DNA of 64,000 bases from Streptomyces sp. DSM 15324 (GCF_001514285.1 NZ_KQ949023.1:620001-684000), one strand, 5' to 3'; counted from the first letter of the stretch, positions 10,201-18,630 are shown. Numbers and translations: made by a program. The notes: generated by a model not told the origin, from the letters alone.

Positions 10201-10404
10201 GTCACCCAGCCGAAGTACGCCATCTGGCTGGAGGGCTACGGCTGGGGCGTGGAGAACCACGGAGTCGACCCCGACGTGGAGGTGATCTGCACCCCGCAGG
10301 ACTACGCGGCGGGCAGGGACGTCCAGTTGGACGAGGCGGTGAGACTGGCTCTTCAGGCGCTGGAGGAGCGTCCGGCCAAAACTCCGCCGAGTCTGCCGGG
10401 TTAA
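7201..10404 (+). CDS. Tricorn protease homologue (S41 family)
   Basis: This 1,067-residue peptidase is thought to degrade oligopeptides produced by the proteasome or other proteases. The N-terminal half forms six- and seven-bladed beta-propellers (repeats such as SPRVSPDGTTVAWTSTRDG and LVFSPDSGWLAWSHPG). A C1 domain, a PDZ domain (about 750-850) and the C2 catalytic core follow. Residues matching the Thermoplasma tricorn catalytic set are present: Ser738-His739 (GTSHAYV), Ser960-Asp961 (FSGSDGDI) and Glu1018 (GVENHGVDPD), with nearly the same spacing, so it should be active. There is no signal peptide, consistent with the cytosolic tricorn role. It starts at GTG 7201. Confidence 0.95.
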   Translation: MTQSATPAAYFRHPHPHGELVAFAAEDDVWLAPLDGGRAWRVSADNVPVSSPRVSPDGTTVAWTSTRDGAPEVHLAPVDGGPATRLTYWGSWQTRVRGWTPDGRVLAVSTHDQATLRRSWARAVPVDGGPATTLPYGPVGAVAYGPHTVLLSAPMGREAAYWKRYRGGTAGKLWIDRDGNGEFVRLHQELDGNLECPVWAGDRIAFLSDHEGTGALYSSLADGSDLRRHTPLDGFYARQAGGDGTRIAYASAGELWLLDDLDGAEPRRLDIRLGGQRTDRRPHPVAAARWLGGAAPDHTARGSAVEVRGAVHWVTHRAGPARALAAEPGVRARLPRTFRTEGEEWVVWVTDAEGEDALEFAPATGPVPGTTPRRLAAGRLGRVLELAMAPDGGRAAVAAHDGRLLLVERESGEVREVDRSTDGEVSDLVFSPDSGWLAWSHPGPPPLAQLKIANVTDLSVTEATPLRFRDYAPAFTLDGKHLAFLSTRAFDPVYDEHVFDLAFPAGARPHLITLAATTPSPFGPQRHGRPFDAPDKDETPDSEGTPATRIDLEGLADRIVPFPVEAGRYSSLAAAKDGVLWLRHPVRGVLGASRATPDDPDPHTELERYDLVHQRIEHLAADADGFEVSGDGKRLLLRTDGKLKVVPSDRRASGDEDSDTNVTVDLGRIRQTVDPAAEWRQMYDETGRIMRDNFWLADLGGLDWDAVLDRYRPLLDRVATHDDLVDVLWEVHGELGTSHAYVSPRGGYGRGARQGLLGADISRHADGSWRVDRVLPSETSDPDARSPLAAPGVAVRAGDAILAVAGHPVDPVTGPAPLLVGTAGKVVELTVSPAGGGEPRHAVVVPVDDEEALRYHAWVADRRAYVHEVSGGRLGYLHVPDMQAPGWAQIHRDLRVEVAREGLVVDVRENRGGHTSQLVVEKLARRIVGWDVPRDARPFSYPLDAPRGPVVAVANEFSGSDGDIVNAAIKALGIGPVVGTRTWGGTIGIDSRYHLVDGTLVTQPKYAIWLEGYGWGVENHGVDPDVEVICTPQDYAAGRDVQLDEAVRLALQALEERPAKTPPSLPG

Positions 10405-10470
10405 GGGGTGCCGGGCCGCATCCCTGTGCGGCTCCGCCGCGGGGCGCGACCAGCCACGACGGCACCCGCC
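10405..10470. repeat. Interspersed GC-rich palindromic repeat (copy 1)
   Basis: After the tricorn stop, the sequence around 10428-10470 (GCGGCTCCGCCGCGGGGCGC and the following GACCAGCC) resembles the block at 26725-26775. Both contain inverted GC-rich arms and look like members of a repeat common in Streptomyces intergenic regions. It may fold as a terminator-like hairpin. Confidence 0.5.
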
Positions 10471-10517
10471 ACCGACAACGCTACGATGCCCGATATCAAC
10501 TACCCCCCGGAGGAAAC

Positions 10518-10871
10518 ATGGCGGGCGAGCCGCAGGAAGACTGCCTGTTCTGCAAGATCGCCGAAGGCCACATCCCGGCGACGATCGTCCGCGAGACGGA
10601 GACGACCGTCGCCTTCCGGGACATCAACCCCCAGGCGCCCACCCACGTCCTGGTGATCCCCAAGGCGCACTACGAGAACGCCGCGGAACTGGCCGCCGCC
10701 GAGCCGGCCGTCGCCGCGGACGTCCTGCGCGAGGCGAAGTCGGTCGCGGACGAGGACAAGCTGGAGAGCTACCGCATCGTCTTCAACACCGGCAGCGGCG
10801 CCGGTCAGACCGTCTGGCACGCCCACGCGCACGTCCTCGGCGGCCGCGGCCTGCAGTGGCCCCCCGGATAG
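10518..10871 (+). CDS. HIT family protein (Hint-like nucleotide hydrolase)
   Basis: This 117-residue protein of the histidine-triad superfamily (PKCI/Hint branch) hydrolyses purine nucleoside phosphoramidates such as AMP-lysine in known homologues. It has an N-terminal CLFCKIAEGHIPA, the core THVLVIPKAHYE, and the catalytic triad motif VWHAHAHVLGGR near the C-terminus. It starts at an ATG seven bases behind a strong GGAGG (10509-10513). RNase Z begins six bases after its stop, so the two genes form an operon. This gene is part of the conserved dnaJ-rsmE-HIT-phoH neighbourhood. Confidence 0.95.
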   Translation: MAGEPQEDCLFCKIAEGHIPATIVRETETTVAFRDINPQAPTHVLVIPKAHYENAAELAAAEPAVAADVLREAKSVADEDKLESYRIVFNTGSGAGQTVWHAHAHVLGGRGLQWPPG

Positions 10872-10877
10872 TCCGCC

Positions 10878-11783
10878 ATGTCCGTACGCGAACTCGTCGT
10901 CCTCGGCACCGCCAGCCAGGTCCCCACCCGGCACCGCAACCACAACGGCTATCTGCTGCGCTGGGACGGCGAGGGCATCCTGTTCGACCCCGGCGAGGGC
11001 ACCCAGCGCCAGATGCTGCGGGCCGGGGTCGCCGCCCACGACCTGAACCGGATCTGCGTCACGCACTTCCACGGGGACCACTCGCTCGGCCTGGCCGGGG
11101 TCATCCAGCGCATCAACCTCGACCAGGTCCCGCACGAGGTCACCGTCCACTACCCGCTCTCCGGCGAGCGCTTCTTCGACCGCCTCCGGTACGCCACCGC
11201 CTACCGCGAGACCGTCGCCCTGACGCAGGTCCCGGTGAGCGCGGACGGGGTCCTCGACGCCCGGCCCTCCTACACCCTCGACGCCCGCAGGCTCTCGCAC
11301 CCGGTCGAGTCCTACGGCTACCGGCTCACCGAGCCCGACGGCCGCCGGATGCTCCCCGACCGCCTCGCCGCGCACGGCCTCAAGGGGCCGGACGTGGGCC
11401 GTCTCCTGCGGGAGGGCTCGGTCGGCGGGGTGACGCTCGACGACGTCAGCGAGATCCGGCGCGGACAGCGGTTCGCGTTCGTCATGGACACCCGGCTGTG
11501 CGACGGCGTCCACGCGCTCGCGGAGGGCGCCGACATGCTCGTCATCGAGTCGACCTTCCTCGACGAGGACGAGCGGCTCGCCGTCGACCACGGCCATCTG
11601 ACCGCCGGCCAGGCCGCCGGGGTCGCCGTGGAGGCCGGTGTCCGCCATCTGGTGCTCACCCACTTCAGCCAGCGCTACACCGACCCGGACGAATTCGAGC
11701 GGCAGGCACGGGCGGCGGGCTTCGCCGGCGAACTGACCGTGGCGCACGACCTGCTGCGGGTGCCGCTACCGAAACGGCGATAA
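10878..11783 (+). CDS. rnz: Ribonuclease Z
   Basis: This 301-residue metallo-beta-lactamase-fold endonuclease processes tRNA 3' ends. The zinc site is [11 protein letters not shown], with later ligands in ESYGYRL, FVMDTR and VLTHFSQRY. The N-terminal [19 protein letters not shown] and [15 protein letters not shown] segments are the substrate-binding and family signature (PGEGTQRQ). Size fits the short, dimeric bacterial RNase Z. It follows the HIT gene by six bases and precedes the deaminase gene by 20 bases, suggesting a HIT-rnz-deaminase transcript. Confidence 0.93.
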   Translation: MSVRELVVLGTASQVPTRHRNHNGYLLRWDGEGILFDPGEGTQRQMLRAGVAAHDLNRICVTHFHGDHSLGLAGVIQRINLDQVPHEVTVHYPLSGERFFDRLRYATAYRETVALTQVPVSADGVLDARPSYTLDARRLSHPVESYGYRLTEPDGRRMLPDRLAAHGLKGPDVGRLLREGSVGGVTLDDVSEIRRGQRFAFVMDTRLCDGVHALAEGADMLVIESTFLDEDERLAVDHGHLTAGQAAGVAVEAGVRHLVLTHFSQRYTDPDEFERQARAAGFAGELTVAHDLLRVPLPKRR

Positions 11784-11803
11784 ATCAGCCGTACGATGCG
11801 TTG

Positions 11804-12793
11804 ATGCCCCTCCCGAAAGCTGAACTGCACCTGCACATCGAAGGCACCCTGGAGCCGGAGCTGGCCTTCACGCTGGCCGCCCGGAACGGGGTCGCCCTCC
11901 CGTACGCCGACACGGAAGAGCTGCGCGAGGCCTACCGGTTCGAGGACCTCCAGTCCTTCCTGAACCTGTACTACGAGCTGATGGCCGTCCTGCGCACCGA
12001 GCGGGACTTCGAGGACCTCGCGCACGCCTACCTCGCCCGCGCCGCCGCCCAGGGCGTCCGGCACGCGGAGATCTTCTTCGACCCGCAGGCCCACCTCGCC
12101 CGGGGCGTCGGCATGGGCACGGTGGTCGAGGGGCTGTGGCGGGCGCTCGGCAGCAGCGAGACCACCCACGGCGTCTCCACCCGGCTGATCCTCTGCTTCC
12201 TGCGCGACGAATCCGCCGAGTCGGCGCTCGAGACGCTGGACGCGGCGAAGCCGTACCTCGACCGGATCACCGGCATCGGCCTGGACTCCGCTGAGGTCGG
12301 GCACCCGCCGGTGAAGTTCCGCGAGGTCTACGAGGCCGCCGCCGCGCTCGGGCTGCGGCGCGTGGCGCACGCGGGGGAGGAGGGGCCGCCGGAGTACATC
12401 ACCGAGGCCCTGGACGTCCTCGGTGTCGAGCGCGTCGACCACGGGCTGCGCTGCATGGAGGACCCGGCGCTGGTGGAGCGGCTGGTGCGGGAGCGGATCC
12501 CGCTGACGCTGTGCCCGCTGTCCAACGTCCGGCTGCGCACCGTCGACACCCTCGCCGACCACCCGCTGCCCGCGATGCTCGACGCCGGGCTCGTCTGCAC
12601 GGTCAACTCCGACGACCCGGCCTACTTCGGCGGGTACGCGGGCGACAACTTCGACGCCGTACGGCAGACCCTCGACCTGACCGAGGAGCGGCTGCGCGAG
12701 CTGGCCCGCAACTCCTTCACCGCCTCCTTCCTGGAGGACGACGAGGAGCGGCGGGCACGGTACCTCGCCGAGGTGGACGCCTACCGGTTCTAG
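11804..12793 (+). CDS. Adenosine deaminase family protein, probable adenine deaminase
   Basis: This 329-residue TIM-barrel amidohydrolase has the complete catalytic zinc set: HLHIEG (two His), VAHAGEEGP (His, with the catalytic Glu nearby), ERVDHGLR, and VNSDDPAYFGGY (metal Asp). The signatures KAELHLHIEGTLEPEL, GLDSAEVGHPPVKF and SDDPAYFGGY follow the adenine deaminase (Aah1-like) subgroup rather than classical adenosine deaminases, which carry HVHLDG and a different loop. I therefore expect adenine to hypoxanthine, not adenosine to inosine; this is inference from motif comparison. Automatic annotation would probably call it add. Its stop overlaps the convergent MFS gene by four bases. Confidence 0.88.
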   Translation: MPLPKAELHLHIEGTLEPELAFTLAARNGVALPYADTEELREAYRFEDLQSFLNLYYELMAVLRTERDFEDLAHAYLARAAAQGVRHAEIFFDPQAHLARGVGMGTVVEGLWRALGSSETTHGVSTRLILCFLRDESAESALETLDAAKPYLDRITGIGLDSAEVGHPPVKFREVYEAAAALGLRRVAHAGEEGPPEYITEALDVLGVERVDHGLRCMEDPALVERLVRERIPLTLCPLSNVRLRTVDTLADHPLPAMLDAGLVCTVNSDDPAYFGGYAGDNFDAVRQTLDLTEERLRELARNSFTASFLEDDEERRARYLAEVDAYRF

Positions 12794-14025
12794 GTCGTCG
12801 GGTGGACGGCGTCCCCCGTGGCCACGGGGGACGCGGCCGAGTCGTGGGCGCCGGGCGCACCGCCCCGGCGCCGTACGGTCCCCGGCAGCACCGGGTGCCC
12901 GCTCGCGTGCAGCGCCACCCCGGTCATCGGTACGGCGACCACGAGCAGCGCGGCGCCCAGCACCAGGCCCATCGCGGGGAACCCGGCCTGCGCGGACAGC
13001 ACGCTCCCGGTGAGCGGACCGGCCGCGGTGCCGAGCGAGCCCGCCGAGCCGACGAGCACCGCCCAGCGCCCCCGCGGGTCCAGCGAGGCGGCCAGCCCGA
13101 TGAGGTACGACAGGACGACCGGGTAGAGGACGTTCCAGAGGATCTGGCCGGTCGCGAAGCCCGCCGGGGTGGTGGCCGAGGCGTTGCCCGCGACACAGAC
13201 CGCGATGAGGACGGTCCCGAGCCCGACCGGCAGCGCCAGGCCCAGACGCGCCCCGAGCGCCCCGGCGGCCAGGACGCCCGTGAGCCCGGCGGCCAGCGCC
13301 ACCGCGAACACCGCGCCGACGGCCGCCTCGCCGAGGTGCGCCTGCGTCAGCCCGATCCGTCCGCTCACGCCCCACAGGGAGTTCTGCACCAGCGACCAGA
13401 ACGGCATGGCGGCCGCCAGCACCAGTCCCGCCCGCAGGTTCGGCAGCGGGACGCGGACCGTGCGCAGCGCCGGGTCGGCGGGGGCGCCGCGGCCGGGCAG
13501 ACGCCCCGTCAGCGGCCATACCGCGAGCGCGGTCAGTGCGATCGCGGCGAGCGGCTGGCCATGGCCCGCGCCGAGGTGCGGAACCGTCAGATAGACGGCC
13601 CCCGCGAGCGCGGACACCCCGAGGAGCCCCAGCGTGGAGGCGCGGTGCGGGTCGGGTTCGGCGGCGATCCGGGTGGCGGCGACCGCCGTGGCCGTACCGG
13701 AGCCGAACCCGCCGAGGACCGCGCCCGCGACGACGGCCGGGACCGAGCCGGCGAGGGCCGCCCCGCCGTAGCCGAGCACCGCGAGCAGCAGCCCGGCCCG
13801 CGCCATGGTCCGGGCGCCGATCCGCTCCACCCGGGAGGCCAGCAGGAAGCCGGCCGAGGACGAGCTGAGCAGCAGCGCGCTGCCGACGGCGCCCGCCTCG
13901 GTGGCGGTCAGGGGCAGTCCGGCGTCGAGGCGGCCGACGACGGTCGGCAGCAGGTAGGGCGCGAGATACCCGGCCGTGAAGAGGGCGACGAGGGGCCAGG
14001 GGACGGGGGTACGGCGGGCGAACAC
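12790..14025 (-). CDS. MFS transporter
   Basis: This is an approximately 411-residue major facilitator superfamily protein with about twelve hydrophobic helices. The first is PWPLVALFTAGYLAPYLLPT, followed by SSSSAGFLLASRVERIGART at the helix 2-3 loop region. Repeated Gly/Ala-rich helices and no extra domains suggest a small-molecule exporter or importer; the substrate cannot be told. I prefer the GTG at 14025, which has AGGA upstream and starts just before helix 1. An ATG at 14103 would add a Pro/Arg-rich, ribosome-site-less extension. It lies downstream of the IclR gene on the same strand. Confidence 0.85.
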   Translation of the reverse strand: MFARRTPVPWPLVALFTAGYLAPYLLPTVVGRLDAGLPLTATEAGAVGSALLLSSSSAGFLLASRVERIGARTMARAGLLLAVLGYGGAALAGSVPAVVAGAVLGGFGSGTATAVAATRIAAEPDPHRASTLGLLGVSALAGAVYLTVPHLGAGHGQPLAAIALTALAVWPLTGRLPGRGAPADPALRTVRVPLPNLRAGLVLAAAMPFWSLVQNSLWGVSGRIGLTQAHLGEAAVGAVFAVALAAGLTGVLAAGALGARLGLALPVGLGTVLIAVCVAGNASATTPAGFATGQILWNVLYPVVLSYLIGLAASLDPRGRWAVLVGSAGSLGTAAGPLTGSVLSAQAGFPAMGLVLGAALLVVAVPMTGVALHASGHPVLPGTVRRRGGAPGAHDSAASPVATGDAVHPTT

Positions 14026-14208
14026 GGGCGTTCCTGCACAGGCGAGAGGTAAGGGCGCGGGGAGGGGCGCAGGCCGTCGACGGACAGGAGCGCGCGGGCC
14101 CATTCATATCAAGCGCGTGCTGCCCGAAAAAGCTCAGGATGCATGATCCGGGTCACATACTGTTTACAGGCGGAAATGGCGGGTAGACGAGCGGCTTTTC
14201 GGCGCTCC

Positions 14209-14991
14209 CTAGCGCCAGTTCACGGTCCCGCCGGCCCCCGGTCCCGTCGCCTCGATCTTGGCGCGTATCTCCCGCATCACCGCCACGATCCGCTCCTCGT
14301 GCCCGGCCGTCAGACGGGCCACCGGCACCGAGCAGCTGATGGCGTCCTGTGCCGGATGCTCGTACCGCAGCGCGAACCCGAAGCCGACGATCCCGGTCAC
14401 GCTCTCCTCGCGGTCCACGGAGTACCCCCGCGCCCGCACCCCGGCCAGGTCCGCCCGGAGTGACTCGCGGTCGGTGTGCGACGTGGGGGTGAGCGCCGCG
14501 TAGGGCCCCTCGGGCAGCTCGTCGTCGGGGCGCTCGGCCAGGAGCGCCTTGCCGAGGGCGCCGACGTGTGCGGGGAGGCGGCGGCCGACGCGGCTGATCG
14601 TGCGCGGATACGCGTGCGACTCGCGGGTGGCGAGGTAGGCCACGTCCCGCCCGTCCAGCCGGCCCAGGTGGATCGTCTCGCCCAGCGCGTCGGACGCCTC
14701 GTCGAGATACGGCCGCACCAGGCGCACGCGCGGGTCGGAGTCGAGGTAGCCGGTGCCGGTCAGCAGCGCGTGGATGCCGATGCCGTACAGGGAGCCGGTG
14801 ACGTCCGTGCGCACCCAGCCCCGGCCGATCAGGGTCCGGAGCAGCGCGTACATCGAGCTCCGCGGCACCCCCAGCGCGTCCGCCAGCTCCTGGAGCCGCG
14901 CCGGGCGGTCTCCGCGCTCGGCGAGCAGTTCCAGCAGCTCGATCGTGCGCGCGGCCGATTTCACCTCGCGGACACCGCCTGTCTCCGACAT
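14209..14991 (-). CDS. IclR family transcriptional regulator
   Basis: This 260-residue regulator has an N-terminal winged helix-turn-helix (residues about 12-75: LQELADALGVPRSSMYALL) and a C-terminal IclR effector-binding domain (AYPRTISRVGRRLPAHVGALGKALLA, then VTGIVGFGFALRYEHPA). It is divergently transcribed from kdgD-gudD across 95 bp, so it is the likely repressor or activator of D-glucarate catabolism, sensing a pathway intermediate. A 14-bp palindrome in that intergenic space is the candidate operator. The closing VAVMREIRAKIEATG helix is standard. The start ATG at 14991 gives the usual short lead before the first helix. Confidence 0.92.
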   Translation of the reverse strand: MSETGGVREVKSAARTIELLELLAERGDRPARLQELADALGVPRSSMYALLRTLIGRGWVRTDVTGSLYGIGIHALLTGTGYLDSDPRVRLVRPYLDEASDALGETIHLGRLDGRDVAYLATRESHAYPRTISRVGRRLPAHVGALGKALLAERPDDELPEGPYAALTPTSHTDRESLRADLAGVRARGYSVDREESVTGIVGFGFALRYEHPAQDAISCSVPVARLTAGHEERIVAVMREIRAKIEATGPGAGGTVNWR

Positions 14992-15057
14992 GTGCCGATC
15001 GTAAGCGGGGGCGCGGGCGGCATTGACGGCCGCCGTTCGCCTATCTAACCTCCATCT

Positions 15058-15071
15058 TCATCCATGGATGA
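15058..15071. promoter_or_regulatory. Candidate IclR-type operator palindrome
   Basis: TCATCCATGGATGA is a perfect 14-bp palindrome between the divergent IclR gene and kdgD, 16 bp before the kdgD ATG. Its position near the transcription and translation start fits an operator for the adjacent IclR regulator. Binding is inferred only from position and symmetry. Confidence 0.5.
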
Positions 15072-15086
15072 CGTCTACATAGGGAG

Positions 15087-16034
15087 ATGAGGAAGGTGGG
15101 CCTCGACACCGACACGGTCCGGCGGCTGCGGGAGGGCATGGCGGCGGGCGTGCTGTCCTTCCCGCTGACGAGCTTCCACCAGGACGGCTCCCTCGACCCC
15201 GACGGCTTCCGCGCCCATGTCGCGAGCCGGCTCGCCGCCGGCCCCGGCGCCCTCTTCCCCGCCTGCGGCACCGGCGAGTTCTTCTCCCTCGACGAGGACG
15301 AGTACCGCACGGTGGTGCGGATCGCCGTCGCGGAGGCCGCGGGGCAGGTCCCCGTCGTCGCCGGCACCGGGTACGGCTGGGCCCAGGCCGCCCGCTTCGC
15401 CCGGATCGCCGAGCAGGAGGGTGCCGACGCCCTGCTCGTCCTCCCGCACTACCTCGTCGCCGCCCCGCAGGACGGCCTCGTCGCGCAACTGGAGCAGCTC
15501 GCCGCCCGCACCCGGCTCCCGCTCATCGCCTACCAGCGCGGACAGGTCCGCTACGGGGTCGACGCCTTCCGCCGGATTGCCGCGATCCCCTCGGTCGTCG
15601 GCCTCAAGGACGGCCACAGCGACCTCGACCGCCTCCAGCGCCTCACCCTCGCCGCCCCCGAGGGCTTCCTGCTCTTCAACGGCGCCGCCACCGCCGAGAT
15701 CCAGGCCCGCGCCTACGCCGCCGTCGGCGTCCCCGCCTACTCCTCCGCCGTGCACGCCTTCGCCCCCGAGATCGCGGGCGCCTTCTTCACCGCCCTGCGG
15801 GACGGCGACGCGAGCACCGTCGAGAAACTGCTGCGCGCGTTCTACGTCCCCCTCGTCGAACTCCGCGACCGGGCACCGGGCTACGCCGTGTCCCTCGTCA
15901 AGGCAGCCGCCCGGCTGCGCGGCGCCCCCGTCGGCCCGGTGCGCGCTCCGCTCACCGACCCCTCGGCCGCCGACCTGGCCGACCTCAGGACCCTCCTGAC
16001 CACCGGACTCGACCTCGTGGGAGCCGCCCTGTGA
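15087..16034 (+). CDS. kdgD: 5-dehydro-4-deoxyglucarate dehydratase
   Basis: This 315-residue TIM-barrel enzyme of the dihydrodipicolinate synthase family converts 5-dehydro-4-deoxy-D-glucarate to 2,5-dioxopentanoate with loss of CO2 and water. Family signs are GVLSFPLTSFHQDGSLD, the GTGEFFSLDEDEY substrate loop, the Tyr of LIAYQRG, and the Schiff-base Lys in VVGLKDGHSDLDR. Pairing with gudD strongly supports the glucarate assignment. The ATG at 15087 follows AGGGAG with no spacer; the GTG at 15096 has ideal spacing and may be the true start. It overlaps gudD by four bases. The divergent IclR gene is the probable regulator. Confidence 0.92.
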   Translation: MRKVGLDTDTVRRLREGMAAGVLSFPLTSFHQDGSLDPDGFRAHVASRLAAGPGALFPACGTGEFFSLDEDEYRTVVRIAVAEAAGQVPVVAGTGYGWAQAARFARIAEQEGADALLVLPHYLVAAPQDGLVAQLEQLAARTRLPLIAYQRGQVRYGVDAFRRIAAIPSVVGLKDGHSDLDRLQRLTLAAPEGFLLFNGAATAEIQARAYAAVGVPAYSSAVHAFAPEIAGAFFTALRDGDASTVEKLLRAFYVPLVELRDRAPGYAVSLVKAAARLRGAPVGPVRAPLTDPSAADLADLRTLLTTGLDLVGAAL

Positions 16035-17320
16035 ACCTCGCCATCACGGACGTACGCCTGACGCCGATCCTGGTCGCCGACCCGCCGCTGCTCAACACCC
16101 AGGGCGTCCACCAGCCCTACACCCCCCGGCTGATCGTCGAGGTGGAGACCGCCGACGGTGTCGTCGGGGTCGGCGAGACGTACGGCGACACCAAGTACCT
16201 GGAGCTGGCCCGCCCCTTCGCCCGGCGGCTGATCGGCCGGCCGGTCAGCGACCTGAACGGGCTGTTCACGATCGCCGACCAGGTGGCGGTGGACTCCTCC
16301 CGGATCTCCGGCCAGGTCGACGTGGGCGGCCTGCGCGGCGTCCAGACCGCCGACAAGCTGCGGCTGTCCGTCCTTTCCGGGTTCGAGGTCGCCTGCCTCG
16401 ACGCCCTCGGCACCTCCCTCGGGCTGCCCGTGCACGCGCTGCTCGGCGGCAAGGTCCGCGACACCGTCGAATACAGCGCCTACCTCTTCTACAAGTGGGC
16501 CGCCCACCCCGAGGGCGCGCCCGGCGAGGCGGACGACTGGGGCGCGGCGACCGACCCGGCCGGGGTCGTCGCACAGGCCCGGCGCTTCACCGAGCGCTAC
16601 GGCTTCACCTCCTTCAAGCTCAAGGGCGGGGTCTTCCCGCCCGACGAGGAGATCGCCGCCGTACGCGCCCTCGCGGCGGCCTTCCCCGGCCACCCGCTGC
16701 GGCTCGACCCCAACGGCGCCTGGAGCGTGGCGACCTCGCTGCGGGTCGCCAAGGAACTCGGGGACGTCCTCGAGTACCTGGAGGACCCCGCGCTCGGCAC
16801 ACCGGCCATGGCCGAGGTCGCCGCGGCGACCGGCGTGCCGCTCGCCACCAACATGTGCGTGACGACCTTCGCCGAGATCCAGGAGGCCTTCACCCGCGGC
16901 GCCGTGCAGGTCGTCCTCTCCGATCACCACTACTGGGGCGGGCTGCGCAACACCCAGCAGCTCGCCGCCGTCTGCCGGACCTTCGGCGTCGGCGTGTCCA
17001 TGCACTCCAACACCCACCTCGGCATCTCGCTCGCCGCCATGACCCATGTCGCGTCCACCGTGCCGAACCTCCACCACGCCTGCGACTCCCACTACCCCTG
17101 GCAGTCGGAGGACGTCCTGACCGAGCGCCTCACCTTCGACGCCGGAAAGGTCACCGTCTCCGACGCCCCCGGCCTGGGCGTCGAGCTCGACCGCGACCGG
17201 CTCGCGTTCCTGCACCGGCGCTGGCTCGACGACGACGGCACCCTCCGCGACCGCGACGACGCGGCGGCGATGCGGGTGGCCGACCCGCACTGGGTCACGC
17301 CCTCGGTGCCCCGCTGGTAG
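16031..17320 (+). CDS. gudD: Glucarate dehydratase
   Basis: This 429-residue enolase-superfamily enzyme dehydrates D-glucarate (and often L-idarate) to 5-dehydro-4-deoxy-D-glucarate, the substrate of the upstream kdgD product. It shows the N-terminal capping domain (PPLLNTQGVHQPYTPRLIVE) and the barrel with SFKLKGGVFPPDEE (Lys base), PLRLDPNGAW (metal Asp), VLEYLEDPA (metal Glu), TNMCVTTF, VVLSDHHYWGG (Asp and His) and VSMHSNTHLGISLAAM (catalytic His region). It starts with GTG inside the kdgD stop. Together the two enzymes take glucarate to 2,5-dioxopentanoate; the final dehydrogenase is not in this window. Confidence 0.95.
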   Translation: MNLAITDVRLTPILVADPPLLNTQGVHQPYTPRLIVEVETADGVVGVGETYGDTKYLELARPFARRLIGRPVSDLNGLFTIADQVAVDSSRISGQVDVGGLRGVQTADKLRLSVLSGFEVACLDALGTSLGLPVHALLGGKVRDTVEYSAYLFYKWAAHPEGAPGEADDWGAATDPAGVVAQARRFTERYGFTSFKLKGGVFPPDEEIAAVRALAAAFPGHPLRLDPNGAWSVATSLRVAKELGDVLEYLEDPALGTPAMAEVAAATGVPLATNMCVTTFAEIQEAFTRGAVQVVLSDHHYWGGLRNTQQLAAVCRTFGVGVSMHSNTHLGISLAAMTHVASTVPNLHHACDSHYPWQSEDVLTERLTFDAGKVTVSDAPGLGVELDRDRLAFLHRRWLDDDGTLRDRDDAAAMRVADPHWVTPSVPRW

Positions 17321-17481
17321 GCGCCACCGGCCGCGCCTGGTGACGGCGCGTGCCCGGGGGTCGCGCGACGTGCGGGGGCCGGTGTGCTCCCGTTCGCGGT
17401 GTGACGGGAGGGCGACGGGGGGCGGTCCGGTGGCCGGGTGGTGCAGACTGGCCAGATCCGCACCACGTCAGGGAGCGCACC

Positions 17482-18630
17482 GTGACCGCGTCCACCGCGT
17501 CCACCGGAGAGGGACACCACCGACAGAACGACCGGGCCGCCCTGGTCGACCCCCTGGCCGCCCGGCGGGCGCCGGGCGATCCCCCCTGGGACGTCTACCT
17601 CACCGGCACCGTCTTCCTCGACATCATCTTCACCGGCCTCGACTCCGCCCCCGTGCGCGGCACCGAGTCCTGGGCACGCGGCATGGGCTCCAGCCCCGGC
17701 GGCGTCGCCAACATGGCCACCGCCCTGGCCCGTCTGGGCCTGCGCACCTCCCTCGCCGCCGCCTTCGGCGACGACCACTACGGCGAGTACTGCTGGGACG
17801 CCCTGGAACAGGGCGAGGGCATCGACCTCGCCGCCTCCCGCACGGTCCCCGGCTGGCACTCGCCCGTCACCGTCTCCATGGCCTACGAGGGCGAGCGGAC
17901 CATGGTCTCCCACGGCCACGAACCGCCCCCGCAGACGATGCTCGTCCACAGCGGCGCCCCCGACCGCCCACCGCACTCCCGCGCCGCCGTCGCCTCCCTC
18001 ACCCCCGGCAGACGCGACCCCTGGATCGCCCGCGCCGCCGCCCGCGGCACCCGGATCTTCGCCGACGTCGGCTGGGACGACACCGGCGCCTGGGACCTGG
18101 CCGGCCTCGCCGACCTGGAACACTGCGAGGCCTTCCTGCCGAACGCGGAGGAGGCCATGCGCTACACCCGCGCCGACTGCCCCCGCGCCGCCGCCCGCGC
18201 CCTCACCGCGTACGTCCCGCTCGCCGTCGTCACCCTCGGCGCCGAGGGTGCCTACGCGGTCGACGGGCGCACCGGCGAGACCGCCGAGGTGCCCGCCATC
18301 GCCGTCGAGGCCCTCGACCCCACCGGCGCCGGGGACGTCTTCGTGGCCGGTTTCGTCACCGGCACCCTCGCCGACTGGCCGCTCGCCGACCGCCTCGCCT
18401 TCGCCGGCCTCACCGCGGCGCTCTCCGTCCAGGAGTTCGGCGGCTCGCTGTCCGCCCCCGGCTGGGCCGAGATCGCCGCCTGGTGGCGCAGGGTCCAGTC
18501 GGTCGAGGGCCAGGCCCCGGAGGCGCTGCACCGGTACGCGTTCCTGGAGGCCGTACTGCCCAGGGACGACACCCCGCCCTGGCCCCTGCGCCGCGCGGTC
18601 CCCACGATCGGCTTCGGCCGCTCCGCGTAG
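17482..18630 (+). CDS. PfkB family carbohydrate kinase
   Basis: This 382-residue ribokinase-like sugar kinase has the substrate-binding Gly-rich segment SSPGGVANMATALARLG (PfkB signature 1). The C-terminal ATP-site signature is DPTGAGDVFVAGFVTGTL, with the catalytic Asp in GAGD. The substrate is unknown. Nearness to the glucarate genes hints at sugar or sugar-acid metabolism, but a 161-bp gap separates it from gudD and it may have its own promoter. The GTG at 17482, preceded by GGGAG, fits best; the frame is open further upstream but without a ribosome site. The roughly 30-residue N-terminal extension before the fold is unusual. Confidence 0.9.
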   Translation: MTASTASTGEGHHRQNDRAALVDPLAARRAPGDPPWDVYLTGTVFLDIIFTGLDSAPVRGTESWARGMGSSPGGVANMATALARLGLRTSLAAAFGDDHYGEYCWDALEQGEGIDLAASRTVPGWHSPVTVSMAYEGERTMVSHGHEPPPQTMLVHSGAPDRPPHSRAAVASLTPGRRDPWIARAAARGTRIFADVGWDDTGAWDLAGLADLEHCEAFLPNAEEAMRYTRADCPRAAARALTAYVPLAVVTLGAEGAYAVDGRTGETAEVPAIAVEALDPTGAGDVFVAGFVTGTLADWPLADRLAFAGLTAALSVQEFGGSLSAPGWAEIAAWWRRVQSVEGQAPEALHRYAFLEAVLPRDDTPPWPLRRAVPTIGFGRSA

